Source: Mucilaginibacter pineti (GTDB lineage Bacteria > Bacteroidota > Bacteroidia > Sphingobacteriales > Sphingobacteriaceae). Taken from it: 58,971 bases of DNA. The stretch is from positions 1-58,971 of the forward strand of contig NZ_FNAI01000023.1 in NCBI RefSeq assembly GCF_900101875.1, given 5' to 3'. A program made the position numbers and the translations under genes. The stretch's first letter is position 1, and each line of letters starts with the position of its first letter. This document shows, piece by piece, positions 8,549 to 17,001 of this stretch. The notes under the pieces were generated by a model. It worked only from the letters and a program-made list of their open reading frames with translations, was not told the origin of the DNA and did not search any database.

Positions 8549-9706
8549 GCTATCAGATTTTTTGCCGGTGCTATCGCGATTTATTCGGTATTGATTATCC
8601 AATCCTGCGAAAGTCCTTATATAAAAAGGCATACTCCCGCAAAAAAACAAGAAGCTATCGTAGCCAAATCCCAGCCCCGAAAGCCTGCACCGCCACAACA
8701 TGATTCAATTGCCATTGCCGCCGTTGGCGATATTATGCTGGGCACATCCTACCCTGATAGTACTACGCTACCGCCCGACAGTGCCATTAATAGCTTTAAA
8801 ACCGCCATCCCTAAACTAAAAAGTGCAGACGTTACATTTGGCAACCTGGAAGGGACACTACTTGATAGTGGCGATCCGGCTCATTATAAATTGCATCAAA
8901 AAAGCAAGGCTTATTTATTCCGGATGCCAACTAAATATGGCGCTGTTTTAAAGAATGCCGGGTTTAATTTATTGAGCATGGCCAATAACCATGTGGGAGA
9001 TTTTGATGTAAAAGGACGCAAAAGCACCATGAAAACACTGGATAGCCTGGGCATCAATTATGCGGGTTTGCAGGTAAAGCCCTCTGCCGAATTTGAGCTG
9101 AACGGCATTAAATATGGCTTTTGCTCCTTTGCCCCTAATGCCAATACGGTTTCTATCCTCGATCTTAAAGGTGCCGCCCGTATCATTTCCGATTTGAAAC
9201 AACGTTGTGATATCGTTATCGTATCGTTCCACGGTGGCGGCGAGGGTGTTGACTTTGAGCATGTGCCGCGCGCAATGGAATCATACATCAGCGAAAAACG
9301 TGGCGATGTATACGCCTTTGCCCATAACGCCATTGATGCAGGTGCAGATGTTATCCTGGGGAACGGTCCGCATGTAAACCGCGCTATGGAATTGTACAAC
9401 AAACGACTGATAGCTTACAGCCTGGGTAATTTTTGTACCTACCGGTGCGTAAGCGTTGCCGGCATTTGCGGATTGGCCCCGTTGCTAAAAGTATATATAA
9501 ATAAAAAGGGGGAGTTTTTAAGCGGCCGTATTATATCTATGAGGCAAGCGCACGATAAGGGCCTGGTGCTTGATACACTTAACCGTGCTGCCATCAGGAT
9601 ACGGAACCTTACAGCAGCAGATTTCCCGCAATCGGGATTGAATATTTCAGATACCGGGGAAATAACCGCAACGCCTCAATTAACGCCGGTAACTGCATCC
9701 AACTAA
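8525..9706 (+). CDS. CapA/PgsA-like metallophosphatase-fold lipoprotein
   Basis: 393 aa. The N-terminus is a lipoprotein signal (hydrophobic to IIQSC, acylated Cys28). The PGA_cap (CapA) domain spans about 62-330: GDIMLG at 68-73, NLEGTLLDSG, MANNHVGDFD, FHGGGEG and GNGPHVNR are the conserved metal-site blocks of the calcineurin-like CapA family. Relatives take part in poly-gamma-glutamate or capsule synthesis, but no capB/capC is nearby, so capsule function is not implied. The start at 8525 (or 8531) lies within the preceding terminator hairpin, and no other in-frame ATG precedes the lipobox. It is followed after 13 bp by the MutS-like gene. Confidence 0.85.
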   Translation: MNMRGFFFAIRFFAGAIAIYSVLIIQSCESPYIKRHTPAKKQEAIVAKSQPRKPAPPQHDSIAIAAVGDIMLGTSYPDSTTLPPDSAINSFKTAIPKLKSADVTFGNLEGTLLDSGDPAHYKLHQKSKAYLFRMPTKYGAVLKNAGFNLLSMANNHVGDFDVKGRKSTMKTLDSLGINYAGLQVKPSAEFELNGIKYGFCSFAPNANTVSILDLKGAARIISDLKQRCDIVIVSFHGGGEGVDFEHVPRAMESYISEKRGDVYAFAHNAIDAGADVILGNGPHVNRAMELYNKRLIAYSLGNFCTYRCVSVAGICGLAPLLKVYINKKGEFLSGRIISMRQAHDKGLVLDTLNRAAIRIRNLTAADFPQSGLNISDTGEITATPQLTPVTASN

Positions 9707-9719
9707 CAATTTTTTAACC

Positions 9720-11390
9720 ATGACGATCTGGCCGCTTATACTATTTATTATTGTCGCTTTAATCGCCATGTCAAGCTTTTACAAGCGCAGCAATCAGGAG
9801 CGAAAAAAACTGGCCGAGATAAAAGCTCTTTGGGGGCAAGTCCTGGCCAAAGCCCGGAATTTTAAATTGATAAGCGCTTACTTAAGGATTGATACCGACA
9901 GCAATATCTCCATAGAAACAGCCGCTGATATCGACCTTGATAATGTGTTTGAATATATCGACAGAACAAGCTCAAAGCCCGGCGAGCAATACCTTTACAA
10001 AATGCTGCACCAGCCGCAATACGGCGAAGGTCATTTTACCCAACTTGAACAGGAGATAACAAAACTTACCGCCAATAAAGAACGCCGGGAAGCCATCCAG
10101 CTTAAACTATCAAAGCTCAATAATGGCGATGCCTATTACCTGCCCGAACTGTTTGCCAAGCCACATCAATCCTTATTTCATCCGTTGGTTGAGCTTTATA
10201 TTAAAACAGCATTCTTGTTTGTTATAGCCCTCATTACGTTGCTGGTGGTTGCTACTAATCAGATCTGGCTTTTTTTGCTGCTGGGTGTGCTTTTTATTAA
10301 TACTGGCCTGCATTTCCAAAATAAAAACAAGGTGATTGTTTACACGCGGTCGTTACCGCAGCTGCTGCTTTTATATAGTACAGGAAAATGGCTTTTTAAG
10401 GAAGATCTGTTTACGAAAGATAGCCCGGCCGGGCAAAGCCTCACGAATATTGCCAAACTAAAAAGATCGCTAAATTCTATCAACCTGCAGGGCTTAACAG
10501 CCAGCGACCCAACCGATATGAGCTATCTTTTAATGGAATGGCTTAATATGTTCTTGCTGATAGAGCCGCGTAACTTTATTGCCTCCATAAAAAAAGTCAA
10601 TAATTATAGAAGCGACATCCGTACGCTGTTTGAGTGTGTGGCACGGGTTGATGTGGCTATCGGCATACAATCTGTAAGGGATGGATTACCCTACTATTGT
10701 AAACCCAATTTTACTACCGACGGCGGAGAGCTAATTATACAGGACTTATTTCATCCCTTGATAGATGATTGTATACCCAATTCCATCAGCAGCAACAATA
10801 GCCAGGGTGTTTTAATAACAGGCTCCAACATGTCGGGGAAAACTACTTTTATACGGGCCATTACTATTAATACTTTACTATCGCAAACCATCCATACCAG
10901 CTGCGCCAGGGTTTACCAGGCCCCTCCGCTTAAAATATTTACCAGTATTGACATGAGCGACGACCTGGGCGGCCACAAAAGTTATTTCCAGGCCGAAGCG
11001 CTTTCGGTTTTAAACATCGTTAAAAACTGCCCGGTAAGCGAACCCGTAAAAAGTCTGGTAATTATTGATGAGATATTCAGAGGCACCAACACTATCGACA
11101 GGATAGCGGCTGCAAAGGCGGTGCTCTCTTATCTTATCGCCAATAAAAACTTTGTATTTGTATCTACCCATGACCTTGAACTGGCCGAACTTTTGGGTAA
11201 TGAGTACGCAGTTTACTCGTTTGAGGAAATGGCCGGCGACGATCGCCTTGTGTTTGATTACAAAATAAAAAAGGGCCTGCTGAAGAATAAGAACGGCATC
11301 GCGGTTTTACAGGGTCTGGGCTATCCGCAGGATATTATTAACGACGCTTATGTGGTAAGCAGGCAGCTCAAAGAAAAATACGACCTGTAG
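9720..11390 (+). CDS. Membrane-anchored MutS-family ATPase
   Basis: 556 aa, far shorter than MutS (about 850 aa). A hydrophobic N-terminal segment (2-20) and a hydrophobic pair (about 162-178 and 181-198) predict membrane attachment. The C-terminal half is a MutS-type ABC ATPase: Walker A GSNMSGKT (368-375), the DDLGGHKSYFQAEA signature region, Walker B VIIDE (447-451) with EIFRGTNTIDR, and STHDLELA. The mismatch-recognition domain I (Phe-x-Glu) and the Smr domain of MutS2 are absent. This fits the poorly characterised MutS-related group with transmembrane segments found in Bacteroidota, not a classical mismatch-repair protein. It probably shares a transcript with the capA-like gene 13 bp upstream. 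Confidence 0.85.
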   Translation: MTIWPLILFIIVALIAMSSFYKRSNQERKKLAEIKALWGQVLAKARNFKLISAYLRIDTDSNISIETAADIDLDNVFEYIDRTSSKPGEQYLYKMLHQPQYGEGHFTQLEQEITKLTANKERREAIQLKLSKLNNGDAYYLPELFAKPHQSLFHPLVELYIKTAFLFVIALITLLVVATNQIWLFLLLGVLFINTGLHFQNKNKVIVYTRSLPQLLLLYSTGKWLFKEDLFTKDSPAGQSLTNIAKLKRSLNSINLQGLTASDPTDMSYLLMEWLNMFLLIEPRNFIASIKKVNNYRSDIRTLFECVARVDVAIGIQSVRDGLPYYCKPNFTTDGGELIIQDLFHPLIDDCIPNSISSNNSQGVLITGSNMSGKTTFIRAITINTLLSQTIHTSCARVYQAPPLKIFTSIDMSDDLGGHKSYFQAEALSVLNIVKNCPVSEPVKSLVIIDEIFRGTNTIDRIAAAKAVLSYLIANKNFVFVSTHDLELAELLGNEYAVYSFEEMAGDDRLVFDYKIKKGLLKNKNGIAVLQGLGYPQDIINDAYVVSRQLKEKYDL

Positions 11391-11438
11391 GCTATTTTGT
11401 ATTTGGTTGGCATTGAAATAATTGCCTAATTTTATACT

Positions 11439-12278
11439 ATGATGCCTGATACACCTATCCCTGTAAAACATCTTTTTAAACCGTTGGACGATCTGTTGAT
11501 CAACCTTTTGGAATCATTAAGCCCCGAGGAATGGAACAAGCACACCGTTGCCAAAGCCTGGACGGTGAAAGACGTAGCATCACACCTGCTTGATGGCAAC
11601 ATCCGCACGCTATCTATCCAGCGGGATAATTTTTTTGGCGAGAAATCGCCGGTAAGCAATTCTTATATGGATATGGTTGGCTGGCTTAACGGGCTTAATG
11701 CCGACTGGATAAAGGCATCCAAACGTATCAGTCCCGATGTGCTGATATTACTGCACAAAGCTACCCGCGATTTGGTTACCACTTATTATCAGTCTTTAGA
11801 TTTAAATGCTCCCGCCATATTCCCGGTTGATTGGGCCGGAGAAACCGAAAGCCTCAACTGGATGCATCTTGCCAGGGAGTATACCGAAAAATGGCACCAT
11901 CAGCAGCAAATAAGGGAAGCAACCGGCCGGGATGGTATCATGACGCGCGAATTTTTCTACCCTTTTATAGATTCCTTTTTCCGGGCTTTGCCGCATACTT
12001 TCAGAAAGGTTGGTGCACCGCTTGGTACCATAATTAAAATAAATGTTACCACCCAGCTTGGCGGTAACTGGTACCTGCAAAAGCAAGCCAGCAACTGGCA
12101 ATTACAAAAAGACGAACCAACGGGTGTACCTGCAGCCACGGTAAGTATTTCGCCCCAAACCTCGTGGAAATTATTTTCAAAAAGCATTCGCCCGGAGGGA
12201 GTTAGGGGTAGCGTTGAACTCACCGGCGACACCCGGTTGGCCGAGCATGTGCTGCAAATGGTATCGGTTATGGCGTAG
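11439..12278 (+). CDS. DinB-fold maleylpyruvate-isomerase-like (TIGR03083-type) protein
   Basis: 279 aa. The N-terminal half has the features of the MDMPI/DinB-like four-helix fold: WTVKDVASHLLDGNIR (about 41-56) with His49, and ExxEKWHHQQQIREATG (about 147-162) with His153/His154, the usual metal ligands of thiol-dependent (mycothiol/bacillithiol) transferases. A C-terminal SCP2-like segment (about 190-279) ends with GDTRLAEHVLQMVSVMA. The substrate is unknown. The start could be ATG 11439 or 11442. The gene stands 48 bp after the MutS-like gene, and the two are not obviously related in function. Confidence 0.75.
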   Translation: MMPDTPIPVKHLFKPLDDLLINLLESLSPEEWNKHTVAKAWTVKDVASHLLDGNIRTLSIQRDNFFGEKSPVSNSYMDMVGWLNGLNADWIKASKRISPDVLILLHKATRDLVTTYYQSLDLNAPAIFPVDWAGETESLNWMHLAREYTEKWHHQQQIREATGRDGIMTREFFYPFIDSFFRALPHTFRKVGAPLGTIIKINVTTQLGGNWYLQKQASNWQLQKDEPTGVPAATVSISPQTSWKLFSKSIRPEGVRGSVELTGDTRLAEHVLQMVSVMA

Positions 12279-12370
12279 CTTTGGAGGGCACTTCGCAAAA
12301 AATTTCACCGTTTCCAGAAAAGTTTCCTTATATATGTCCCATTATAACTGTTTAAAACGATAATGATTTT

Positions 12371-13564
12371 ATGATCATAGAACCTAAAATACGCGGCTTT
12401 ATTTGTTTAACCGCTCATCCCGAAGGCTGTAAACAAAATGTACTGAACCAGATAGCCTATGTTAAATCAAAAAAAGCTATTGATGGCGCTAAAAAAGTTT
12501 TGGTGATAGGTGCTTCAACAGGCTTTGGCCTGGCATCGCGCATTACCAGCGCGTTTGGCAGCGGTGCAGCAACCATTGGTGTTTATTTTGAAAAACCACC
12601 TGCCGAAGGCAAAACCGCATCTGCTGGCTGGTACAATACCGCCGCTTTTGAAGCCCAGGCACAAGAGGCCGGTCTGTATGCAAAAAGCATTAACGGCGAC
12701 GCTTTCTCTGACGAGATCAAACAAAAAACCATCGACCTGATAAAAGCTGATCTTGGCCAGGTTGATCTGATTATATATAGCCTGGCATCACCACGCCGTA
12801 CAAATCCTAAAACAGGCGTTACCCACAACTCAGTAATAAAACCAATAGGCGAAGTATTTACCAATAAAACGGTTGATTTTCATACCGGCGTAGTATCTGA
12901 GATCTCTATTAACCCGGCTACTGAAGAAGAAATTGCCAATACCGTTGCCGTAATGGGTGGCGAGGATTGGAAGTTCTGGATAGATGACCTGAAAGCTGCC
13001 GGTGTACTGGCAGATGGCGCTATTACCGTAGCTTATTCCTATATCGGCCCCGAAGTAACCGAGAGGGTTTACAGCAAAGGCACTATCGGTAAAGCCAAAA
13101 AAGACCTGGAAAACGCATCAAAACAAATTAACGACAGTCTGGCAGCCATTGGTGGTAAAGCACTTATTTCTGTAAATAAAGCATTGGTAACCCAAGCCAG
13201 TTCGGCTATCCCGGTGATACCTTTATATATTTCATTGTTGTATAAAGTGATGAAACAAGAGGGTATTCACGAAGGCTGTATTGAGCAGATAGAACGTTTA
13301 TTCCAGGAACGTTTATACACCGGCGGCGAAATACCAACAGATGCCGAAGGCAGGGTACGTGTAGACGACTGGGAAATGCGCGACGACGTGCAAGCTCAGG
13401 TTGCTAAATTATGGCTGGAAGCCGATACAGAATCCCTTGTTGAGCTTGGCGATCTGAAAGGCTACAAAACCGATTTCCTAAACCTTTTCGGCTTCGACGT
13501 TCCCGGCGTAAACTACCAGGATGATGTAAACGAATTAGTAGCAATCCCGGGATTGGTAAGCTAA
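12371..13564 (+). CDS. fabV: FabV-type trans-2-enoyl-CoA/ACP reductase (NADH)
   Basis: 397 aa, the standard FabV length. It reduces trans-2-enoyl thioesters in the last step of fatty-acid elongation and is intrinsically little affected by triclosan. Seen: N-terminal IIEPKIRGFICLTAHPEGC, the NAD-binding motif VLVIGASTGFGLASR (43-57), and the diagnostic catalytic pair Tyr234-x8-Lys243 in ERVYSKGTIGKAK, matching the Y-x8-K of characterised FabV enzymes. The ATG at 12371 fits the family N-terminus exactly. It has its own terminator downstream (13697-13744). Confidence 0.95.
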   Translation: MIIEPKIRGFICLTAHPEGCKQNVLNQIAYVKSKKAIDGAKKVLVIGASTGFGLASRITSAFGSGAATIGVYFEKPPAEGKTASAGWYNTAAFEAQAQEAGLYAKSINGDAFSDEIKQKTIDLIKADLGQVDLIIYSLASPRRTNPKTGVTHNSVIKPIGEVFTNKTVDFHTGVVSEISINPATEEEIANTVAVMGGEDWKFWIDDLKAAGVLADGAITVAYSYIGPEVTERVYSKGTIGKAKKDLENASKQINDSLAAIGGKALISVNKALVTQASSAIPVIPLYISLLYKVMKQEGIHEGCIEQIERLFQERLYTGGEIPTDAEGRVRVDDWEMRDDVQAQVAKLWLEADTESLVELGDLKGYKTDFLNLFGFDVPGVNYQDDVNELVAIPGLVS

Positions 13565-13576
13565 GGAATAGAAAGG

Positions 13577-13693
13577 TGTCATTTCGTGGCGAGGCACGAG
13601 CGAGAAATCTTATACCCCTTTGTTTGCAGGTAATGCATATACGACATGCATAGTGTAGAAGATTTCTCACTCGTACCTCGTATCGAAATGACA
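13577..13693. repeat. Dispersed palindromic repeat (TGTCATTTCG type)
   Basis: TGTCATTTCG..GAGG..CGAG.GAGAAATCTT at the left is mirrored by AAGATTTCTCACTCG..CCTCG..CGAAATGACA at the right, making an imperfect 117-bp inverted repeat in the fabV downstream region. It is not coding; REP-like. Confidence 0.75.
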
Positions 13694-13696
13694 ATA

Positions 13697-13744
13697 TTAT
13701 AAAACAACACATGCAGCACAAGTGCTGCATGTGTTGTTTTATAA
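13697..13744 (+). terminator. Long hairpin terminator downstream of fabV
   Basis: 23-bp perfect arms (13697-13719 and 13722-13744; core ACACATGCAGCAC / GTGCTGCATGTGT) with a 2-nt loop, and A- and T-rich outer ends. Probably a bidirectional terminator between fabV and the convergent small membrane gene. Confidence 0.75.
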
Positions 13745-13750
13745 ATAATT

Positions 13751-13805
13751 TACTACCGCGAGTTTTCAGCCCGTGGTAACCATGGTGTCAGCTTTCAGCT
13801 GACAT
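13751..13805. repeat. Short palindromic element with TGTCAGCT hairpin
   Basis: Contains TACCGCGAG...CCGTGGTA and the hairpin TGTCAGCT-TTC-AGCTGACA. It resembles in style the element at 43131-43242, which also has an AGCT-centred hairpin. It ends just before the stop codon of the small membrane protein (minus). Confidence 0.5.
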
Positions 13806-13810
13806 AAGCC

Positions 13811-13996
13811 TTATGCCTCGTCCTTTGTGTTTCTTACCAAACTAATTCCTGTAAAGAAAAACAGCAGCGATATAATACCAACTACAACCAGTGTAGTGGT
13901 TTGGCCATGATGATTAATAATATCAATACCGGTGTAGATAAGTCCGATGATACCGAGCACGGTAAGTATGGCTCCGAAAGTACGTTTTAAGTTCAT
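13811..13996 (-). CDS. Small two-TM membrane protein of unknown function
   Basis: 61 aa: a basic start MNLKRTFG, a first hydrophobic segment (about 8-27), a short polar turn around HHGQTT, a second hydrophobic segment (about 34-54) and a charged tail RNTKDEA. This two-helix hairpin is typical of small Bacteroidota inner-membrane proteins. I cannot name a function. It is divergent from the SPFH gene, 91 bp away. Coding is supported by the compositional pattern and a clean ATG, not by a recognised domain. Confidence 0.7.
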   Translation of the reverse strand: MNLKRTFGAILTVLGIIGLIYTGIDIINHHGQTTTLVVVGIISLLFFFTGISLVRNTKDEA

Positions 13997-14087
13997 GATA
14001 GGCGCGTTGTTTAGTTAAAGCATTTTTATAAAAACAAATAACACACCAATAAATAATACTACATTTATTTATTAAACCAAATCAACT

Positions 14088-15029
14088 ATGGGAACAGGCG
14101 AAATCACTACTATTATTATTATTTTCATTATTCTGGTTATTATCTTTACCTCTTTTGTGTCTGTAAAACAGGGCACTATAGTGGTAATAACTGTATTTGG
14201 CAAGTACCGCCGCATACTTACGCCAGGGCTAAATTTTAAAGTTCCATTTATAGAAAACGTCTACTCCAAGATTTCCATCCAAAACCGCTCTGTCGAACTG
14301 GAATTTCAGGCCGTAACTTTTGATCAGGCCAATGTTTATTTCAAGGCCATGCTATTGTACTCGGTTTTGGATCAACAGGAAGAAACCATTAAAAACGTAG
14401 CCTTTAAATTTGTTGATGAGCGCAACCTCATGCAGGCCCTCATTCGCACGGTTGAAGGATCTATCCGCGCATTTGTAGCTACAAAACGCCAAAGCGAAGT
14501 GCTGATACTCCGCCGGGATATTGTGGAGCATGTAAAGGAACAACTTGATGTAATACTTGAAGGCTGGGGCTACCACCTGCAGGATCTGCAGTTGAATGAT
14601 ATCACCTTTGATGATGTGATCATGAAATCAATGAGCCAGGTGGTTGCATCAAACAACCTGAAAGCAGCTGCTGAAAATGAAGGTCAGGCCTTGTTGATCA
14701 CCAAAACAAAAGCTGCCGAGGCCGAGGGTAACGCCATTAAAATTTCGGCACAGGCCGAACGTGAGGCCGCGCAACTGCGCGGGCAGGGTATAGCACTGTT
14801 CCGTGAGGAAGTGGCTCGTGGTATGACCGTCGCCGCCAAAGAAATGGCCGGAGCCAATATGGATACCTCGGTGATCCTGTTTACCATGTGGACAGAATCT
14901 ATCAAGCACTTCTCAGAAAACTCGAAGGGCAACGTAATTTTCCTTGATGGTTCAACCGACCAGATGCAGCATACTTTAAAAGAAATGATGGCTTTAAACC
15001 TTTTACATACCGACAACGTCAAAAAGTAA
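14088..15029 (+). CDS. SPFH/band-7 (stomatin/prohibitin-like) membrane protein
   Basis: 313 aa. One N-terminal membrane helix (about 6-26) is followed by the SPFH domain (about 27-200: VKQGTIVVITVFGKYRRILTPG, ALIRTVEGSIRAF) and an Ala/Glu-rich coiled coil (about 200-250). Such proteins oligomerise on the membrane and organise microdomains or modulate proteases. No NfeD partner is present. It is followed 22 bp later by a secreted DUF922 protein with an HExxH-like motif, a possible partner. Confidence 0.88.
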   Translation: MGTGEITTIIIIFIILVIIFTSFVSVKQGTIVVITVFGKYRRILTPGLNFKVPFIENVYSKISIQNRSVELEFQAVTFDQANVYFKAMLLYSVLDQQEETIKNVAFKFVDERNLMQALIRTVEGSIRAFVATKRQSEVLILRRDIVEHVKEQLDVILEGWGYHLQDLQLNDITFDDVIMKSMSQVVASNNLKAAAENEGQALLITKTKAAEAEGNAIKISAQAEREAAQLRGQGIALFREEVARGMTVAAKEMAGANMDTSVILFTMWTESIKHFSENSKGNVIFLDGSTDQMQHTLKEMMALNLLHTDNVKK

Positions 15030-15051
15030 AAGTTTTAACCCGCATTTTTAA

Positions 15052-15612
15052 ATGAACGTACGATTGGTGAAGTGGATAGGCCTTATGGCCCTGGTTTTAG
15101 GAATAACAGTCGGCGCATCGGCACAGCAACAGCAGCAGTATCATCAGTTAACTGCCAGCGACTTTGCCGGTGTGCCCCGTTCAAACGCCCGTGGTGTAGT
15201 AGCCTACACCAATTGCACTATTGATTTTAAATACCAGGTAACCCGGCGCAACGGCGGGTTTGTACTGAACGCGCTGGTACAACTCCTACTCAACAGCAAT
15301 AAATCATGGCTGGACAGGAGCCGGGTAACAACCCCACAGCAGCTTGCAGAAATATTAATACACGAACAGGGCCATTATACCATAGCTTACCTTGAACAGC
15401 AAGAATTGCTGCGCAATATTAACAAAACCCGCTTTACCCGCAATTACCAATATGAGGCCATGGCTATCTTTAACCGCATCGACGCCAAGTACAAACAGCT
15501 TAATACAGATTACGACAATAATTCGGAACACATGACCAACCGTGTGCAGCAAAATAGCTGGAACCTGTACTTCCAAAAAATGCTGCAGTTTATGCCCGAT
15601 CTGGAGGATTAG
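15052..15612 (+). CDS. Secreted DUF922-like protein with zinc-peptidase-type HEQGH motif
   Basis: 186 aa. Signal peptide 1-25 (TVGASAQ), then a Gln-rich stretch. Residues 30-186 resemble the DUF922 family (bacterial secreted proteins with a predicted Zn-peptidase fold): LTASDFAGVPRSNA, YTNCTIDFKYQV and ILIHEQGHYTIAYL, with HEQGH at 104-108. The motif HExxH is the classic metallopeptidase zinc site; activity is inferred, not shown. It lies immediately behind the SPFH gene and is probably cotranscribed. Two palindromic elements follow. Confidence 0.78.
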   Translation: MNVRLVKWIGLMALVLGITVGASAQQQQQYHQLTASDFAGVPRSNARGVVAYTNCTIDFKYQVTRRNGGFVLNALVQLLLNSNKSWLDRSRVTTPQQLAEILIHEQGHYTIAYLEQQELLRNINKTRFTRNYQYEAMAIFNRIDAKYKQLNTDYDNNSEHMTNRVQQNSWNLYFQKMLQFMPDLED

Positions 15613-15626
15613 AAAATCCAGCTCAT

Positions 15627-15712
15627 GTAGAGACGCATAATTGCGTCTCCCAGTGCAATTCCAAAATACAAATCTACCCTGCGTAGTGGGAGACGCAATT
15701 ATGCGTCTCTAC
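15627..15712. repeat. Palindromic repeat with perfect 26-bp arms (GAGACGCATAATTGCGTCTC type)
   Basis: Arms at 15627-15652 and 15687-15712 are perfect reverse complements, and each arm is itself a palindrome (GAGACGCATAATTGCGTCTC). A 34-nt spacer separates them. It lies 15 bp behind the DUF922 stop codon and could also stop transcription, though no T-run follows. Confidence 0.85.
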
Positions 15713-15728
15713 AATAAACAATCGATTT

Positions 15729-15809
15729 TGTCATCCTGAGCGTAGCGAAGGATCTAATCGTGCATATGCATAGCGCAGTAACAGATTCTTCGCTACGCTC
15801 AGAATGACA
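15729..15809. repeat. Palindromic repeat of the TGTCATCCTGAGCGTAGCGAAG type
   Basis: TGTCATCCTGAGCGTAGCGA at the left is mirrored by TCGCTACGCTCAGAATGACA at the right. This word family is widespread in bacterial intergenic DNA and recognisable as REP-like. It sits between the DUF922 gene and dinB. Confidence 0.8.
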
Positions 15810-15863
15810 TATCGGTAATTGATGTTGCAATAATTAGCTATTCATTTTAGCAAACCCTCTCCG

Positions 15864-15871
15864 TATATTTG
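15864..15871 (+). promoter_or_regulatory. Candidate -7 box (TATATTTG) of dinB
   Basis: Exact TAnnTTTG match 11 bp before the dinB ATG (15883). With the usual 5-7 nt to the transcription start, the leader would be only 5-7 nt. No good -33 element is seen. Confidence 0.5.
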
Positions 15872-15882
15872 CATAGCACCAA

Positions 15883-17001
15883 ATGCAAAACGAACCCATA
15901 CAGATCATCCGTAAAATTATCCATATTGATATGGATGCATTTTACGCGTCGGTTGAGCAGCGCGATTTCCCAGAGTACCGGGGGAAGGCATTGGTTGTGG
16001 GTGGTTTGCCGCAAGGGCGCGGCGGCGTGGTGGCAACGGCAAGTTATGAGGCCCGCAAGTTTGGGATCCGGTCGGCAATGTCATCAAAAAGGGCTTTGCA
16101 GCTTTGTCCGGATGCATTGTTTGTACGGCCTAGATTTGCTGCCTACAAAGAGGTATCGCAAAAAATACGGGAGATCTTTAGCCGCTATACTGACCTGATA
16201 GAACCGCTTTCATTGGATGAGGCCTACCTCGACGTAACTAACGACAAGCTGAACATCGGCTCGGCAATAGATATTGCCAAACAAATAAAACAGGCTATAA
16301 AAGATGAATTGAACTTAACCGCATCGGCGGGGGTATCTATCAATAAGTTCGTGGCCAAAATAGCATCGGATATTAACAAGCCCGACGGTTTGAAATTCAT
16401 CGGCCCATCCAGCATCGAAGATTTTATGGAACGGTTACCGGTAGAAAAATTCTTCGGCGTAGGTAAGGTGACCGCCCAAAAAATGAAACAAATGGGTCTG
16501 CATACCGGAGCCGACCTAAAAAACCTTACCGAAGATGAGCTCACCCGGCATTTTGGCAAAGCAGGCAGGTTTTATTACCAGATTGTGCGCGGCATTGATA
16601 ACCGGGAAGTACAGCCCCACCGCGAAACAAAATCAATGGGTGCCGAAGATACTTTCCCTTACGACCTTACCACACTGGCCGAAATGGAAACCGAGCTGGA
16701 TAAAATCGCTGTTATAGTATATGATCGCCTGCTTAAATATAACCTTAAAGGCCGCACCCTTACGCTCAAGGTAAAATACAGCAATTTTAAACAGATCACC
16801 CGTAATCAGTCATTCACCACGGCTTTTAATGATTTGGAAACCATTTGCAAAACAGCCAAACAGTTAATGGCCGCCACCAATCCCGATGATGTAAAAGTTA
16901 GGTTGCTGGGGATTTCGCTATCAAACTTTGGCGATATCGCACTCAAACAGAAAGAAGAAAAAGAAACCGGGCCGGGAGATCAGCTGTCGATAACCTTTTA
17001 A
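15883..17001 (+). CDS. dinB: DNA polymerase IV (Y-family translesion polymerase)
   Basis: 372 aa, slightly longer than E. coli DinB (351). It performs error-prone bypass of lesions. Seen: the metal-binding Asp16 in IIHIDMDAFYASVEQRD, the second acidic pair Asp112-Glu113 in SLDEAYLDVT, the helix-hairpin-helix thumb (VEKFFGVGKVTAQKMKQMG) and the little-finger domain (about 240-345). The C-terminal tail ends DQLSITF, consistent with a beta-clamp-binding motif (QLSITF resembles QLxLF). It converges on folP with a 4-bp tail-to-tail overlap at 16998-17001. No LexA box was recognised. Confidence 0.95.
   Translation: MQNEPIQIIRKIIHIDMDAFYASVEQRDFPEYRGKALVVGGLPQGRGGVVATASYEARKFGIRSAMSSKRALQLCPDALFVRPRFAAYKEVSQKIREIFSRYTDLIEPLSLDEAYLDVTNDKLNIGSAIDIAKQIKQAIKDELNLTASAGVSINKFVAKIASDINKPDGLKFIGPSSIEDFMERLPVEKFFGVGKVTAQKMKQMGLHTGADLKNLTEDELTRHFGKAGRFYYQIVRGIDNREVQPHRETKSMGAEDTFPYDLTTLAEMETELDKIAVIVYDRLLKYNLKGRTLTLKVKYSNFKQITRNQSFTTAFNDLETICKTAKQLMAATNPDDVKVRLLGISLSNFGDIALKQKEEKETGPGDQLSITF

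Noticed and set aside
9720..11390. Classical MutS mismatch-repair or MutS2 protein
   Set aside because: No domain I Phe-x-Glu, no Smr domain, much shorter, and has membrane segments.
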